Positions 17,435-26,380 of a DNA stretch of 64,000 nt are shown one piece after another. Position numbers and translations under genes: made by a program. The stretch's first letter is position 1, and every line of letters starts with the position of its first letter. The notes below the pieces were generated by a model. That model searched no databases. It had not been told where the DNA came from and was given only the letters and a program-made list of their open reading frames with translations. Origin of the DNA: Peptoniphilus_A sp022767005 (GTDB lineage Bacteria; Bacillota; Clostridia; Tissierellales; Peptoniphilaceae); the NCBI RefSeq assembly GCF_050315115.1, contig NZ_JBNPOJ010000007.1, forward strand, positions 1-64,000, given 5' to 3'.

Positions 17435-18721
17435 TTACAAATCATTTCTCATTAAATCTTCATATGTTTCTCTTCTAACTGCAACCTTTACCTCATCTGA
17501 TACAAAAATCATGGCAGGTCTTTCAACCCTATTATAATTACTAGACATTGAATAATTATATGCTCCAGTAGATGAAACTAAGATGAGGTCTCCCTCCTCT
17601 ACCTTTGGAAGCATTATATCCCTTATAATAATATCTCCACTTTCACAACATTTACCTGCAATAGTATATACTTCTTCTAAATTATCATTAAATTTATTTG
17701 CAATAGAAGCCTCATACTTTGCACCATATAGCGCAGGCCTTATATTGTCATTCATTGAACCATCTATAAATATAAAATTCTTGCCACCATAGGTTTTTTT
17801 AATAATTTCCGCAGTATAAAGTGTGTGCCCAGCATTTGATATTAAACTTCTGCCTGGTTCTATGGTAATAGTTTTTATTTTTAAATTATTTTTTTCTAAA
17901 AACTCTTCGATTTTTTTAATATACCTCTTTAAAAATCCTTCAATTTCAAAGGGAGAATCTTCAGACGTATAATAAATTCCAAAACCTCCGCCTAAGTTAA
18001 GTTCTTCGATTCTAATGCCCTTATCACTAACTTTTTTTATAAAATTTATCATCTCATCTGCTTCAGAAAAGAAAGATTCCTCTCTAAAAACTTGTGAGCC
18101 AATATGTGCATGAAAACCAAGAAGTTCAAAATATTTTGAATTAGCTACTCTCTTAATAACATCAAATATATCATCCGAAAAAATCGAAAGACCAAACTTA
18201 GAATCATTTTTTGAAGTTGCAATATATTCATGAGTATGAGCATCAATTCCAGGATTAAGTCTAATTAATACCTTTTGCGTCTTTTTCCTTTCCTTTAAAA
18301 TAGCTTCAAGCTTATTTATCTCGCTTACATTATCTATTACAATTTTTCCAACACCAGAGTCAACGGCAAATTCAAGTTCTTTTTTCAACTTATTATTTCC
18401 GTGAAAATATATTTTATCTGCACTCATCTTTGAATTTAAAATCGTATAAATTTCACCGCCACTTACAGCATCAATTGAAATACCCTCTTCACAAACAACA
18501 TTGGCAATATACTTATTTAAAAGAGCCTTGGAGGCATATAAAATATTTGTATTGAATTTATTAGATTTAAAATTATTTTTAAATTTTCTAATAGTTTCCC
18601 TAAAAAAATCTTCATCCACAATATAAAGTGGCGTTCCATATTTTTCTTTCAAATAGTTCATGGAATACTTTCCCAAATATATTTCATTATCTACCACATT
18701 TAAATTTCCAAATAATTTCAT
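17435..18721 (-). CDS. lysA: Diaminopimelate decarboxylase
   Basis: A 428-residue fold III PLP enzyme. PLP lysine in NILYASKALLN, GGGFGIYY, EPGRSLISNAG and the CCESGDII cysteine-containing active-site loop are conserved. It decarboxylates meso-diaminopimelate to lysine. First gene after the lysine riboswitch, followed by lysC, dapA, dapB and ddh. Confidence 0.94.
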   Translation of the reverse strand: MKLFGNLNVVDNEIYLGKYSMNYLKEKYGTPLYIVDEDFFRETIRKFKNNFKSNKFNTNILYASKALLNKYIANVVCEEGISIDAVSGGEIYTILNSKMSADKIYFHGNNKLKKELEFAVDSGVGKIVIDNVSEINKLEAILKERKKTQKVLIRLNPGIDAHTHEYIATSKNDSKFGLSIFSDDIFDVIKRVANSKYFELLGFHAHIGSQVFREESFFSEADEMINFIKKVSDKGIRIEELNLGGGFGIYYTSEDSPFEIEGFLKRYIKKIEEFLEKNNLKIKTITIEPGRSLISNAGHTLYTAEIIKKTYGGKNFIFIDGSMNDNIRPALYGAKYEASIANKFNDNLEEVYTIAGKCCESGDIIIRDIMLPKVEEGDLILVSSTGAYNYSMSSNYNRVERPAMIFVSDEVKVAVRRETYEDLMRNDL

Positions 18722-18734
18722 AAAACTCTCCTTA

Positions 18735-18925
18735 AAACAAAAAAACTATGAGCAAAAGACTCATAGTTAAAATTCTCTTTTGCCCTCAATGAATAGAGCG
18801 CACTACAAAAGAAATGGGCATTTCTAATGTGACAGTTATACAGATATTCTCTGCATCCCCAGGATTTCTCCTTCGGCGATTTTTCCTTTCGTTAACCTAC
18901 TCTTAAAAATCGCGACCTCTCTAAA
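18735..18925 (-). ncRNA. Lysine riboswitch (L box) with terminator platform
   Basis: On the minus strand the L-box core is clear: AGAGGTCGCGA near 18911-18922, AAGAGTA, GAAAGG, CGCCGAAGG, CTGGGG, ACTGTCACA and GTGCGCTCTA near 18793. The expression platform ends in a 9-bp terminator stem AACTATGAG/CTCATAGTT (18744-18768) followed by a T run, just before lysA. Known members bind lysine and stop transcription, so the five-gene operon should be shut off by lysine. Confidence 0.93.
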
Positions 18926-18951
18926 CATCGATCATTATTTAATTGTCATTT

Positions 18952-18980
18952 ACTATAACATAGAGTTTATAACTTTGCAA
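18952..18980 (-). promoter_or_regulatory. Promoter of the lysine operon
   Basis: Minus strand TTGCAA (18975-18980), a 17-bp spacer and TATAGT (18952-18957), placed about 30 bp upstream of the riboswitch aptamer. Confidence 0.7.
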
Positions 18981-19000
18981 GTGTTTTAAAAATTTTATTT

Positions 19001-19085
19001 AGGTTCTATAACATGTTTTAAAGATTATAGAGCCTCTTTTATACATGAAAACACTCCTAAATCTCAAGAATGATTTTGGAGTGTT
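19001..19085 (-). terminator. Tandem terminators ending the microcompartment operon
   Basis: Two hairpins follow the last microcompartment gene: AACACTCC/GGAGTGTT with an extended stem (19050-19085), followed on the minus strand by TTTTC, and an AGG-TCTATAA/TTATAGA-CCT stem (19001-19035). Confidence 0.7.
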
Positions 19086-19112
19086 AAATAAATATATATT
19101 TTTATTTAATTT

Positions 19113-20531
19113 TTATCTAATGTTAAATGAATCTTTAATTACACATCTTCTTATTCTGCAAAAACTCTTTGCACTTGTTATCCCTTCACCTGTAGGTCCA
19201 GCAATTGTGAAAGTTGTAGAGCCTTCTCCTCCAACACCTATTCCTGAATACGATGGTGCATTTTTAACAAAAATTGTGCATTCTAGTAGTTTTGCCATTT
19301 TTGAAAGTTTATCTACATTCTTAGAATGCATAATTGCTGTATGTCTATTTCCATGTTCTGCTTCGTGAGCACATTCTATTGCTTCATCTACATTTGGAAC
19401 TGGCACTACTGGAAGTATTGGCATCATCATTTCTTCTTGTACTAGATGATGATATTTGTTAGTTTTAAATATTATTAGTCTAATATCCTCTGATACTTCT
19501 ATACCAATTTTTTCTAGTATATACTTTGCATCTTTTCCTACGAATTCTGTCTTAGGTTTTCCATTTTCTTGGCTTACTAATTCATCAAGATTTTTTATAT
19601 CTGTTTCGTTATCAAGTAAGTATGCTCCATTTTGTCTCATGTAATATATTAAGTCATCTGCTTTTGTTTCTACTACAAATACTTCTTTTTCTGCTATACA
19701 TGGAACATTGTTATCAAAACTTGATCCATCAACTATATCTTTTGCCGCTTTTTTAATATCAGCTGTTTCATCTACAACTACTGGTGGGTTACCTGCTCCT
19801 GCACCAATCGCTTTTTTACCTGATGATAAAACTGTTTTTACAATTCCCGGTCCTCCTGTTGCTACGAGAAGTCTTACCTTTGGATTTTTCATCATTTCAT
19901 TTGTTGCTTCTATTGATGGTTCTTTAACCATTGTAATTAAGTTTTCTGGTGCTCCATTTTCAACTAATGCTTTGTTTAACATTTGAATTAATAATATTGA
20001 AGTTTTCTTTGCACGAGGATGCGGTGAAAATACCACTGCATTTCCTCCAACTATCATAGATATTGAGTTAGATATTATTGTTTCTGTAGGATTCGTTGTT
20101 GGTGTAATTGAACCTATTACGCCAAATGGACAATATTCTTCAATCATTAATCCATTTGCGCCAGTAAGTGCGTTTGTTTTTAAATCTTCTTTACCAGGTG
20201 TTTTTTGTGCGGCAACTCTATTTTTTATTTTCTTATCACTTACTCTACCAATTTTTGTTTCTTCAACCGCCATTACAGACATTAAATTTAAATTATCTTC
20301 TTTTAATATAGTTTTTCTTATTACATTTGCAAATCTATCTCGTTCATCTAATGATAGTTCATAGAGTTGTTTTTGAGCTCTATCTGCTGCATCTATGGCT
20401 TCATCCATATTGTCAAAAACTCCATAATTATTCATACTATTTTTTGTTTGACTTTCGAAACTAATTTCCTCGTCTTTTTTTAAGTCTTCAATTACTTGTC
20501 TTACAATATCTTCTATCATACTATTTTCCAT
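19113..20531 (-). CDS. pduP: CoA-acylating aldehyde dehydrogenase, microcompartment type
   Basis: A 472-residue PduP/EutE-family enzyme that oxidises propionaldehyde (or another short aldehyde) to acyl-CoA with NAD+ and CoA. An N-terminal amphipathic stretch (SMIEDIVRQVIEDLKK) resembles an encapsulation peptide. Family signatures include GVIGSITPTTNPTETI, GGNAVVFSPHPRAKK and the catalytic Cys in SSFDNNVPCIAEKE. Last gene of the operon; its start overlaps the EutJ-like gene end. A second homologue lies at 27495, so the compartment may use two isoenzymes. Assignment to PduP rather than EutE rests on the neighbouring diol dehydratase. Confidence 0.88.
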   Translation of the reverse strand: MENSMIEDIVRQVIEDLKKDEEISFESQTKNSMNNYGVFDNMDEAIDAADRAQKQLYELSLDERDRFANVIRKTILKEDNLNLMSVMAVEETKIGRVSDKKIKNRVAAQKTPGKEDLKTNALTGANGLMIEEYCPFGVIGSITPTTNPTETIISNSISMIVGGNAVVFSPHPRAKKTSILLIQMLNKALVENGAPENLITMVKEPSIEATNEMMKNPKVRLLVATGGPGIVKTVLSSGKKAIGAGAGNPPVVVDETADIKKAAKDIVDGSSFDNNVPCIAEKEVFVVETKADDLIYYMRQNGAYLLDNETDIKNLDELVSQENGKPKTEFVGKDAKYILEKIGIEVSEDIRLIIFKTNKYHHLVQEEMMMPILPVVPVPNVDEAIECAHEAEHGNRHTAIMHSKNVDKLSKMAKLLECTIFVKNAPSYSGIGVGGEGSTTFTIAGPTGEGITSAKSFCRIRRCVIKDSFNIR

Positions 20532-21348
20532 TTTTTCCTCCTAAACAACTCTTTGCTATTCCAAGTGGCGTCACTAATAACGCTTCTTTACTTCTATAAG
20601 TTTTTATTCCAGTTATTTTTTCAAATAATTCTTCAATTCCATCAAAATTAGATGAACCACCTACTAGATAAAGCGAATCAACTTCTTTTCCTTCTAGATA
20701 ATTTTTTACTATAGTTGCCATTTTTTCCAAAACCGGTTTTACTATGGCAAATATATCTTTGTTATTGGAATTAATCTTCACCTCTTCAGCTTTATCCAAA
20801 TCAATATTATAATATCCCGCTATAGTTAAATTCATGTGATGCCCACCTGTGGCTTCATCCCACGATCCTATTACTTTTCCACCTTTTAAAAGGCTTATAC
20901 CGGTAGTACCACCTCCTAAATCAACTATTGCTCCATCACTTATTTTTAAAGTTTCTGCAGCGGCTGTAGGTTCATCAATTATATTTGTTACAATAAAATC
21001 ACTAGATTCAACTACATTTGCTATTGCTTTAGTGCTTCTAGGATCTATTCCCGGTGGAATTGCACATGATGCATATATAAGCTTACTTCCCAGTCTTTCT
21101 TCAAGCTTTTCTTTTAACTCACGAACTATACTTATTGAACCTATATAGTCAACTACAACTCCATCTTTTACAACTTTAGCCGGTTTAATAATTCCAGTTA
21201 TAGGTTTGTTTTTCTCATCGACAACTACAAGTACAATGTTTGCAGTACCAAGATCAACCCCTACTTTTAATTCTTTGTTTTTAAAATCTATAAATTTTTC
21301 TTCTTTTATAAGTTCTGAAAGCTGTAAAACTTCTTTATTACTAATCAA
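20521..21348 (-). CDS. eutJ: EutJ-like actin-fold ATPase (microcompartment chaperone)
   Basis: About 275 residues of the Hsp70/actin ATPase fold: phosphate 1 motif VGVDLGTANIVLVVVD, phosphate 2 AIVDLGGGTTGISLL, and adenosine motif YLVGGSSNFDGIEELF. EutJ is thought to help reactivate or assemble ethanolamine-compartment enzymes; a similar accessory role is inferred here. I prefer the TTG at 21348, which has AAGGTGAG just upstream. Another TTG at 21363 adds five residues but has a weaker site. Both overlap or nearly overlap pduL. Confidence 0.82.
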   Translation of the reverse strand: MISNKEVLQLSELIKEEKFIDFKNKELKVGVDLGTANIVLVVVDEKNKPITGIIKPAKVVKDGVVVDYIGSISIVRELKEKLEERLGSKLIYASCAIPPGIDPRSTKAIANVVESSDFIVTNIIDEPTAAAETLKISDGAIVDLGGGTTGISLLKGGKVIGSWDEATGGHHMNLTIAGYYNIDLDKAEEVKINSNNKDIFAIVKPVLEKMATIVKNYLEGKEVDSLYLVGGSSNFDGIEELFEKITGIKTYRSKEALLVTPLGIAKSCLGGKNGK

Positions 21349-21352
21349 TTTC

Positions 21353-22000
21353 TCACCTTGCAAATTTTCTTATTACTGCATAGTCATTAGTTTTTATACC
21401 AACTGCATTTGCTTCATCTGTGTCAAGATGCATTTCTAATTGGTATTTATCGCTAACTCTAACTAGTACATTGCCCATTATAGCTTTCCTTTCTCCAAAG
21501 AATTCCACATCTACAAATTCGCCATCTCTTACATGCATAAAATCTGCATCTTCTGGTCTCATATGTATATGTCTTAAAGCTATTATAGTTCCAACTTCTA
21601 ATTTAACACTTCCACATGGTCCTATTAACTCTATACCTGGTGTACCTTCAAGTTTTCCAGATTCTTTTATCGGAGCTTTTACTCCTAGTTTAAAGGAATC
21701 GGACAAAGATATTTCAACTTGCGATTTTTTTCTCACAGGGCCAAGAATCCTTACGTTTTTAAATTCACCCTTTGGTCCACGAACTATAACACATTCTTCT
21801 GAAGCAAATTGTCCTGGTTGTTTCAATGTTGATTTCTCAGTGAGCTTGTATCCTTTCCCAAACAAACTTTCCAGATCTTCTTGTGATAGATGTACATGTC
21901 TATTGGATACTCCTACAACAATTTTATGCTTATTTATATTATCAATTCTCCTACTAACTTCTTTTGTTATTTTTTTTACAAGTTCATTATTGTCCAACAT
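21353..22000 (-). CDS. pduL: Phosphate propanoyltransferase
   Basis: A 215-residue PduL, converting acyl-CoA and phosphate to acyl phosphate and recycling CoA inside the compartment. N-terminal helix (DNNELVKKITKEVSRRID) has the shape of an encapsulation peptide. The metal and active-site motifs VGVSNRHVHLSQ and ALRHIHMRPEDA are intact, supplying the zinc-binding histidines. Lies between a membrane-protein gene and the EutJ-like gene. No acetate/propionate kinase gene is in the window, so substrate-level ATP formation would need one elsewhere. Confidence 0.92.
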   Translation of the reverse strand: MLDNNELVKKITKEVSRRIDNINKHKIVVGVSNRHVHLSQEDLESLFGKGYKLTEKSTLKQPGQFASEECVIVRGPKGEFKNVRILGPVRKKSQVEISLSDSFKLGVKAPIKESGKLEGTPGIELIGPCGSVKLEVGTIIALRHIHMRPEDADFMHVRDGEFVDVEFFGERKAIMGNVLVRVSDKYQLEMHLDTDEANAVGIKTNDYAVIRKFAR

Positions 22001-22020
22001 ATTACTTCCTTTTCCTTATA

Positions 22021-22884
22021 TTAGAATATTAAATTTATTACAAAAATACTTAATGCAATAACAACGGCTGGTGGGTCAATGTATGTATCACAATGTGAGT
22101 TAAAGATTTTACCTGCAATAACCCAGAGTATTCCATTAATTAATCCTGTTAAAGCTGCAAAATATACATTTCCTGTCAGCACAAAAGTTGTAGCAGCCGG
22201 ATAAGTTATATGGTGTGTAATTGGAATAGAAAATCCCATCTGTAGGAATATAAGTGATATTGCTGAGAACCCAAAAACAAATACAGGATATGCACCCATG
22301 GCTTCTTTCCCAACTCCTGCATCTATTAAAACTTTCCCTATAATTGCTATTCCTAGTCCAAATAAAAAACCAACGATACCATTCATTATAGCTTCATCTT
22401 TTGATAAAATTTCTCTCTTTTCTCCATTCTTTAACGATCCAATAAGAGAAGTTTTGCCAAGTATAAGTCTGTTTAGAAATAGTACAACGCATACGCTAAA
22501 TCCAGGACTATCTGTTACAAAATACTTTTGCTTTTCAACTAATGTAAATGAAATTATTCCAACTACTCCATAAAGACCACCTACTAATAATGTTTTTATA
22601 TCTCCTAATCCAAATAAAGATGCTAAAACATTTTGTGAACTGTCTAATTTTTTAGCATAATTTGCGGCATATGTCGCTGCTGCTGCCCCTGCTGCAAAAG
22701 ATACATGAGGTCCAAAGAATGGTCCAAAGGCAACTGAACCTACCGTGTAGTCTATTACTCCTGCAATTGTCAAAGCTGAGCCTACTAAAGCAAATACACC
22801 CGTTATTATAAATGCCGGTATTGAACCATAAGCTGCACCGAAAAATCCTCCAGCAAAACCTACAAATATTGTTAAAATATCCAT
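22021..22884 (-). CDS. Multi-pass membrane protein of the microcompartment operon
   Basis: A 287-residue, Gly/Ala-rich protein with about eight hydrophobic segments and no signal peptide. I do not recognise its family. A conserved-looking GPFFGPHVSFAAGAAAATYAAN loop lies near residues 53-75 (shown only partly here), and ITHHITYPAATTFV occurs near 222. Its place between metK and pduL in an unbroken operon suggests a role in moving a substrate or product such as propanediol, aldehyde or short-chain acid. It does not resemble PduF (a MIP channel). Function remains open. Confidence 0.6.
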   Translation of the reverse strand: MDILTIFVGFAGGFFGAAYGSIPAFIITGVFALVGSALTIAGVIDYTVGSVAFGPFFGPHVSFAAGAAAATYAANYAKKLDSSQNVLASLFGLGDIKTLLVGGLYGVVGIISFTLVEKQKYFVTDSPGFSVCVVLFLNRLILGKTSLIGSLKNGEKREILSKDEAIMNGIVGFLFGLGIAIIGKVLIDAGVGKEAMGAYPVFVFGFSAISLIFLQMGFSIPITHHITYPAATTFVLTGNVYFAALTGLINGILWVIAGKIFNSHCDTYIDPPAVVIALSIFVINLIF

Positions 22885-22891
22885 ATTACAC

Positions 22892-24037
22892 CTACTTTAT
22901 TAAATTTTTTATTTCATTTTTTTTATCTGTTTTCTCCCATGTAAAATCGCTTTCATCTCTTCCAAAATGTCCATAAGCGGCTGTATTTTTATATATTGGC
23001 CTTTGTAATTTCAAATTCCTTATTATTGCATCAATACTTAAATCAAAGACTTCATTTGCTATTTTATAAATTTTATCCAAGCTTATTTTTTCTGTTCCAA
23101 AAGTATTTATATAAACACTTTCTGGATTTTCTTTACCAATTACATAAGCAAGTTGAACTTCACATCTATCACAAAGTCCTGCTGCAACAATGTTTTTAGC
23201 AACATATCTTGCCATATATGATGCGGATCTATCTGCTTTTGATGGATCCTTACCAGAGTAAGCTCCTCCACCATGACGTCCAACTCCACCATATGTATCA
23301 ACTATAATTTTTCTACCTGTAAGTCCAACGTCTGCTTTAGGACCACCAATTGTAAATCTTCCTGTGGCATTTATATGAATTACTGTGTCTTTTCTAAGGA
23401 GCGAACTGTCAATTTCTTTTAAAATTACTTCCTTTATCAATTCATATCTAAGCGCTGTAATGTCTTTACTTTCTCTGTGATGAGCTGCTAAAACTACAGA
23501 TTTTACATAAGAAGGCATATTATTTTCATAAACTAAGCTAACTTGCGATTTCCCATCTGGGTATAATCCAGCAATTATATTCTTTTTTCTAACTTCAGAA
23601 AGTCTCTTACTAAGTCTGTGTGAAAGTTCACTAGATAGTGGAAGATATGATTTACTTTCATTTGTCGCGTATCCATATACTAACCCTTGATCTCCTGCAC
23701 AAATCTTTTCACGATTAACTCCCCTAGCAATGTCCTTTGATTGCTCATCAATGTTTGTAAGTACTATTGCTTTATCTACATCAAAACCTGATTCATCTGT
23801 AGAATACCCTATTTCTCTAATAGTGTTTATTGCAACTTTTTCAACATTAACTTTTGCTTTTGATGTAACTTCACCTGCTAAAACTAAAAGATTGTTAGAT
23901 ATCATACTTTCAACAGCGACTCTTGAGTTAAAGTCTCCTCTTAAATATTCATCTAAAATTGAATCTGACACTAAGTCGCAAACTTTGTCAGGATGTCCTT
24001 CAGTTACAGACTCGGATGTAACGATAAATTTATTCAT
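22892..24037 (-). CDS. metK: S-adenosylmethionine synthetase in the microcompartment operon
   Basis: A 381-residue MetK with GHPDK near the N-terminus, CAGDQGLVYGYAT, GRFTIGGPKADVGLTGRKII (in parts), and GGGAYSGKDPSKADRSA. It makes SAM from methionine and ATP. It sits 6 bp from the regulator gene and 8 bp from the membrane-protein gene, fully inside the operon. SAM is the cofactor of the glycyl-radical activase encoded at the head of the same operon, which gives a plausible reason. Slightly shorter than many MetK proteins, but no catalytic motif is missing. Whether another metK exists in the genome cannot be seen. Confidence 0.9.
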   Translation of the reverse strand: MNKFIVTSESVTEGHPDKVCDLVSDSILDEYLRGDFNSRVAVESMISNNLLVLAGEVTSKAKVNVEKVAINTIREIGYSTDESGFDVDKAIVLTNIDEQSKDIARGVNREKICAGDQGLVYGYATNESKSYLPLSSELSHRLSKRLSEVRKKNIIAGLYPDGKSQVSLVYENNMPSYVKSVVLAAHHRESKDITALRYELIKEVILKEIDSSLLRKDTVIHINATGRFTIGGPKADVGLTGRKIIVDTYGGVGRHGGGAYSGKDPSKADRSASYMARYVAKNIVAAGLCDRCEVQLAYVIGKENPESVYINTFGTEKISLDKIYKIANEVFDLSIDAIIRNLKLQRPIYKNTAAYGHFGRDESDFTWEKTDKKNEIKNLIK

Positions 24038-24042
24038 TTATT

Positions 24043-25044
24043 TCACCTAGCTTTTCTAAACTGTTCAACTGTTTCCTGTTCATATTTTTTAAATACCTTA
24101 CTAAAATATCCATATTCGTTATAACCTAAATTAAAAGCTACATCTGATATGCTTTGATTTTCCAAAACTATATATTCCTTTGCCAAGTTTATCTTCTTAA
24201 AGTGTATAAAATTAACAACTGTCATATTGTACTCAGATTTGAAAAGTCTACTTAAGTAACCCTGTGATATATTACATTCTTTTACCACATCGCTTAGAGA
24301 TATATTTTTGTCAATATTTTCGTCAATATAAAGTAGAACATTTTCAAGTATTGGATAATTTATAGTACTTTTTCTCTTAAAATAATATTCTAAAATTTTA
24401 AACATCCAGTTTTTACATAGCCTCGAATCTGAAACAATTGCATTTGTGATTGGTATTTCTTTTTCTATTTTTTTTGCTTCATCTGTAATATTGTTTAAAT
24501 TTATAATTCTATTTGCAATGCTTTTTAAACTATTTTTTATTTGAACTTTATTTTCTACTTCTTTATTTTTAAAATCATATTTATCAATATATTTTGTCAA
24601 ATATTCGTATATAGCAAAGAAATCATTCATATTAACTTCTTTTTGCATCTCTAATACGAGATTAATTTCGTTAAAATTTTTATAATCTTTTTCATATAGT
24701 TTTAACTTCTCTTCAACTTTTTCATATGTTATAGGTCTAAGTATTACTTGGTTTAAATCTATATTTTTATATTCTCTTGAGAACAAATCAGATGGAAATG
24801 TCACCAAAAAAACCTTTATATCTTTATTCTCTTTTTTAACAACATCTATAAAATCTTTGCCATTCATAGAAGGCATCATAAATTCAGAAAACACTATATT
24901 TATGTTTTCCTTATTTATTAAATCAATCGCCTCCTTTGGAGTATTAACTTCATCTTTGATATAAAAATTTTTATTTCTCTCAATTGTCTTTTTCAAAGCA
25001 GTTCTTATTAAGATCTGATTGCTTACTAATAAAACACTATACAT
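24043..25044 (-). CDS. AraC-type regulator with degenerate receiver domain
   Basis: A 333-residue YesN-like protein: N-terminal receiver fold (1-120), a middle helical region, and a C-terminal AraC DNA-binding domain (SQGYLSRLFKSEYNMTVVNF, then SISDVAFNLGYNEYGYFSKVF). The receiver has lost key residues. The acidic pair is replaced by Ser8-Asn9, the phosphoacceptor Asp is Glu54 (VFSEFMMP), and the conserved Lys is Arg in LRPIT. It probably activates the microcompartment operon without ordinary phosphorylation. Encoded directly after the PocR sensor. Confidence 0.85.
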   Translation of the reverse strand: MYSVLLVSNQILIRTALKKTIERNKNFYIKDEVNTPKEAIDLINKENINIVFSEFMMPSMNGKDFIDVVKKENKDIKVFLVTFPSDLFSREYKNIDLNQVILRPITYEKVEEKLKLYEKDYKNFNEINLVLEMQKEVNMNDFFAIYEYLTKYIDKYDFKNKEVENKVQIKNSLKSIANRIINLNNITDEAKKIEKEIPITNAIVSDSRLCKNWMFKILEYYFKRKSTINYPILENVLLYIDENIDKNISLSDVVKECNISQGYLSRLFKSEYNMTVVNFIHFKKINLAKEYIVLENQSISDVAFNLGYNEYGYFSKVFKKYEQETVEQFRKAR

Positions 25045-25053
25045 TCAATCATC

Positions 25054-26334
25054 CTAACTATTTAAACGATATTTCATGAATATTTTTGTATTTTTACTAT
25101 TTTCTTCTATCTTTATTTGTAGATCTCCACTAAAAATATTTAAACTATCTTCTTCCATCTGTCTAAGATATTTATTGATATCTTCTATCTCAGTACTGAC
25201 AATATGAGTGCTTTTAAATCTTTCAAATGAATCTTCGGAAATTCCTAATCCATTATCTTCTATAATTGCTATAAAATATTCACTATCTTTCTTTAGATGC
25301 ACTTTTATTTCATAATCATCTTCGTTAAAATTAAGCCCTAGATAAGACATTATAATTACATAAGTAATCAAAGCTTTAAAAGGCATTTTTGTTTCTCTTA
25401 CGTCATCTTCAATACTAATTTCATATTTTAATCTGTCTCTATATTGAATTTCCTTCATTTTAAAATACTCAATTAATGTCTTGTAAATAAAATTTGCTGA
25501 ATTTGATTCTACATCTATAAAATTCATAACGAATTTCCTAAAATGTTCACTGTATTTACTAGTAATTTCAGCTTCTTCTATCAATGCAAGATTTGAAATT
25601 GACTCCATCATATTGTTTAAAAATAATAAATTAACCGTATTGTTAATAGACGAAATTTTCTTTTTTAATTCTAAATTCTTTTCTTCTACTTGAGCTAGCT
25701 TTTCTTCTAAAGCTTTGATTTTACTTTTATTTTCCTTTTCGTGGTAACTTGAAATTGCCTCTCTCTTTACTAATTCAGAAATTATAAGTTCTACTAATTT
25801 TACTGTCGACTCAAATTCTCTGTAAGTATATTTTTTAGCATCTGCATCTTCATCAAAAAAATCCAGCTTACTAAAATCAATTTCTTCTAATAAAAGTTGA
25901 TCTTGCATACGAAGAATTTTTTCCGGAGGATCAGAGCAAATTGCTTGTCCACCTATAAAAGCTCCAAGATACTTATCATTTATAATTATTGGTATAGCTA
26001 CTTCTAATAATTTAAATGGGCAAAAATATATAGATGTTTTCTTGGAAACTGCGGCTCTTATAGCACCAGATGCATCTGAAAGCTCACATATTTTCTTGTG
26101 CATTGGCGTCTGTCTAATATACTTACATCTCTTAGAAAAATTTGTCATTTCCGTTAAAGGTTGACCTTTATAGTCAATGGTCACAAAGGCAAGTCCAGTA
26201 ACATCAGAAATAACTCTTTGTATTTGCTCTAAATACTCCTTGCCAAATATAGAATAAAGATCTTCAGCATTTTTTCCATTTGTATATTTTTCATTAATTT
26301 TTATATTAGGTATATTCATCTTATTAATGTGCAC
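25054..26334 (-). CDS. PocR-domain sensor, histidine-kinase-like but lacking the acceptor His
   Basis: A 426-residue protein. Residues about 30-190 form a PocR ligand-binding domain with conserved Cys (C70, C83, C105, C133); PocR senses propanediol-type ligands in known systems. A coiled coil (about 200-230) is followed by a His_kinase/HATPase-like region. The usual INPHFL phosphoacceptor motif reads VNLLFLNN, with Leu237 in place of His, and the N-box Asn is not recognisable, though EDNGLGI is kept. The start is GTG at 26334 after GGAGGGG. It probably signals by ligand-driven protein contact with the downstream AraC-type protein. Confidence 0.82.
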   Translation of the reverse strand: MHINKMNIPNIKINEKYTNGKNAEDLYSIFGKEYLEQIQRVISDVTGLAFVTIDYKGQPLTEMTNFSKRCKYIRQTPMHKKICELSDASGAIRAAVSKKTSIYFCPFKLLEVAIPIIINDKYLGAFIGGQAICSDPPEKILRMQDQLLLEEIDFSKLDFFDEDADAKKYTYREFESTVKLVELIISELVKREAISSYHEKENKSKIKALEEKLAQVEEKNLELKKKISSINNTVNLLFLNNMMESISNLALIEEAEITSKYSEHFRKFVMNFIDVESNSANFIYKTLIEYFKMKEIQYRDRLKYEISIEDDVRETKMPFKALITYVIIMSYLGLNFNEDDYEIKVHLKKDSEYFIAIIEDNGLGISEDSFERFKSTHIVSTEIEDINKYLRQMEEDSLNIFSGDLQIKIEENSKNTKIFMKYRLNS

Positions 26335-26380
26335 TTAAACCCCTCCGTATCCAATTGTACTAAAAATAAGTTTATATAAG

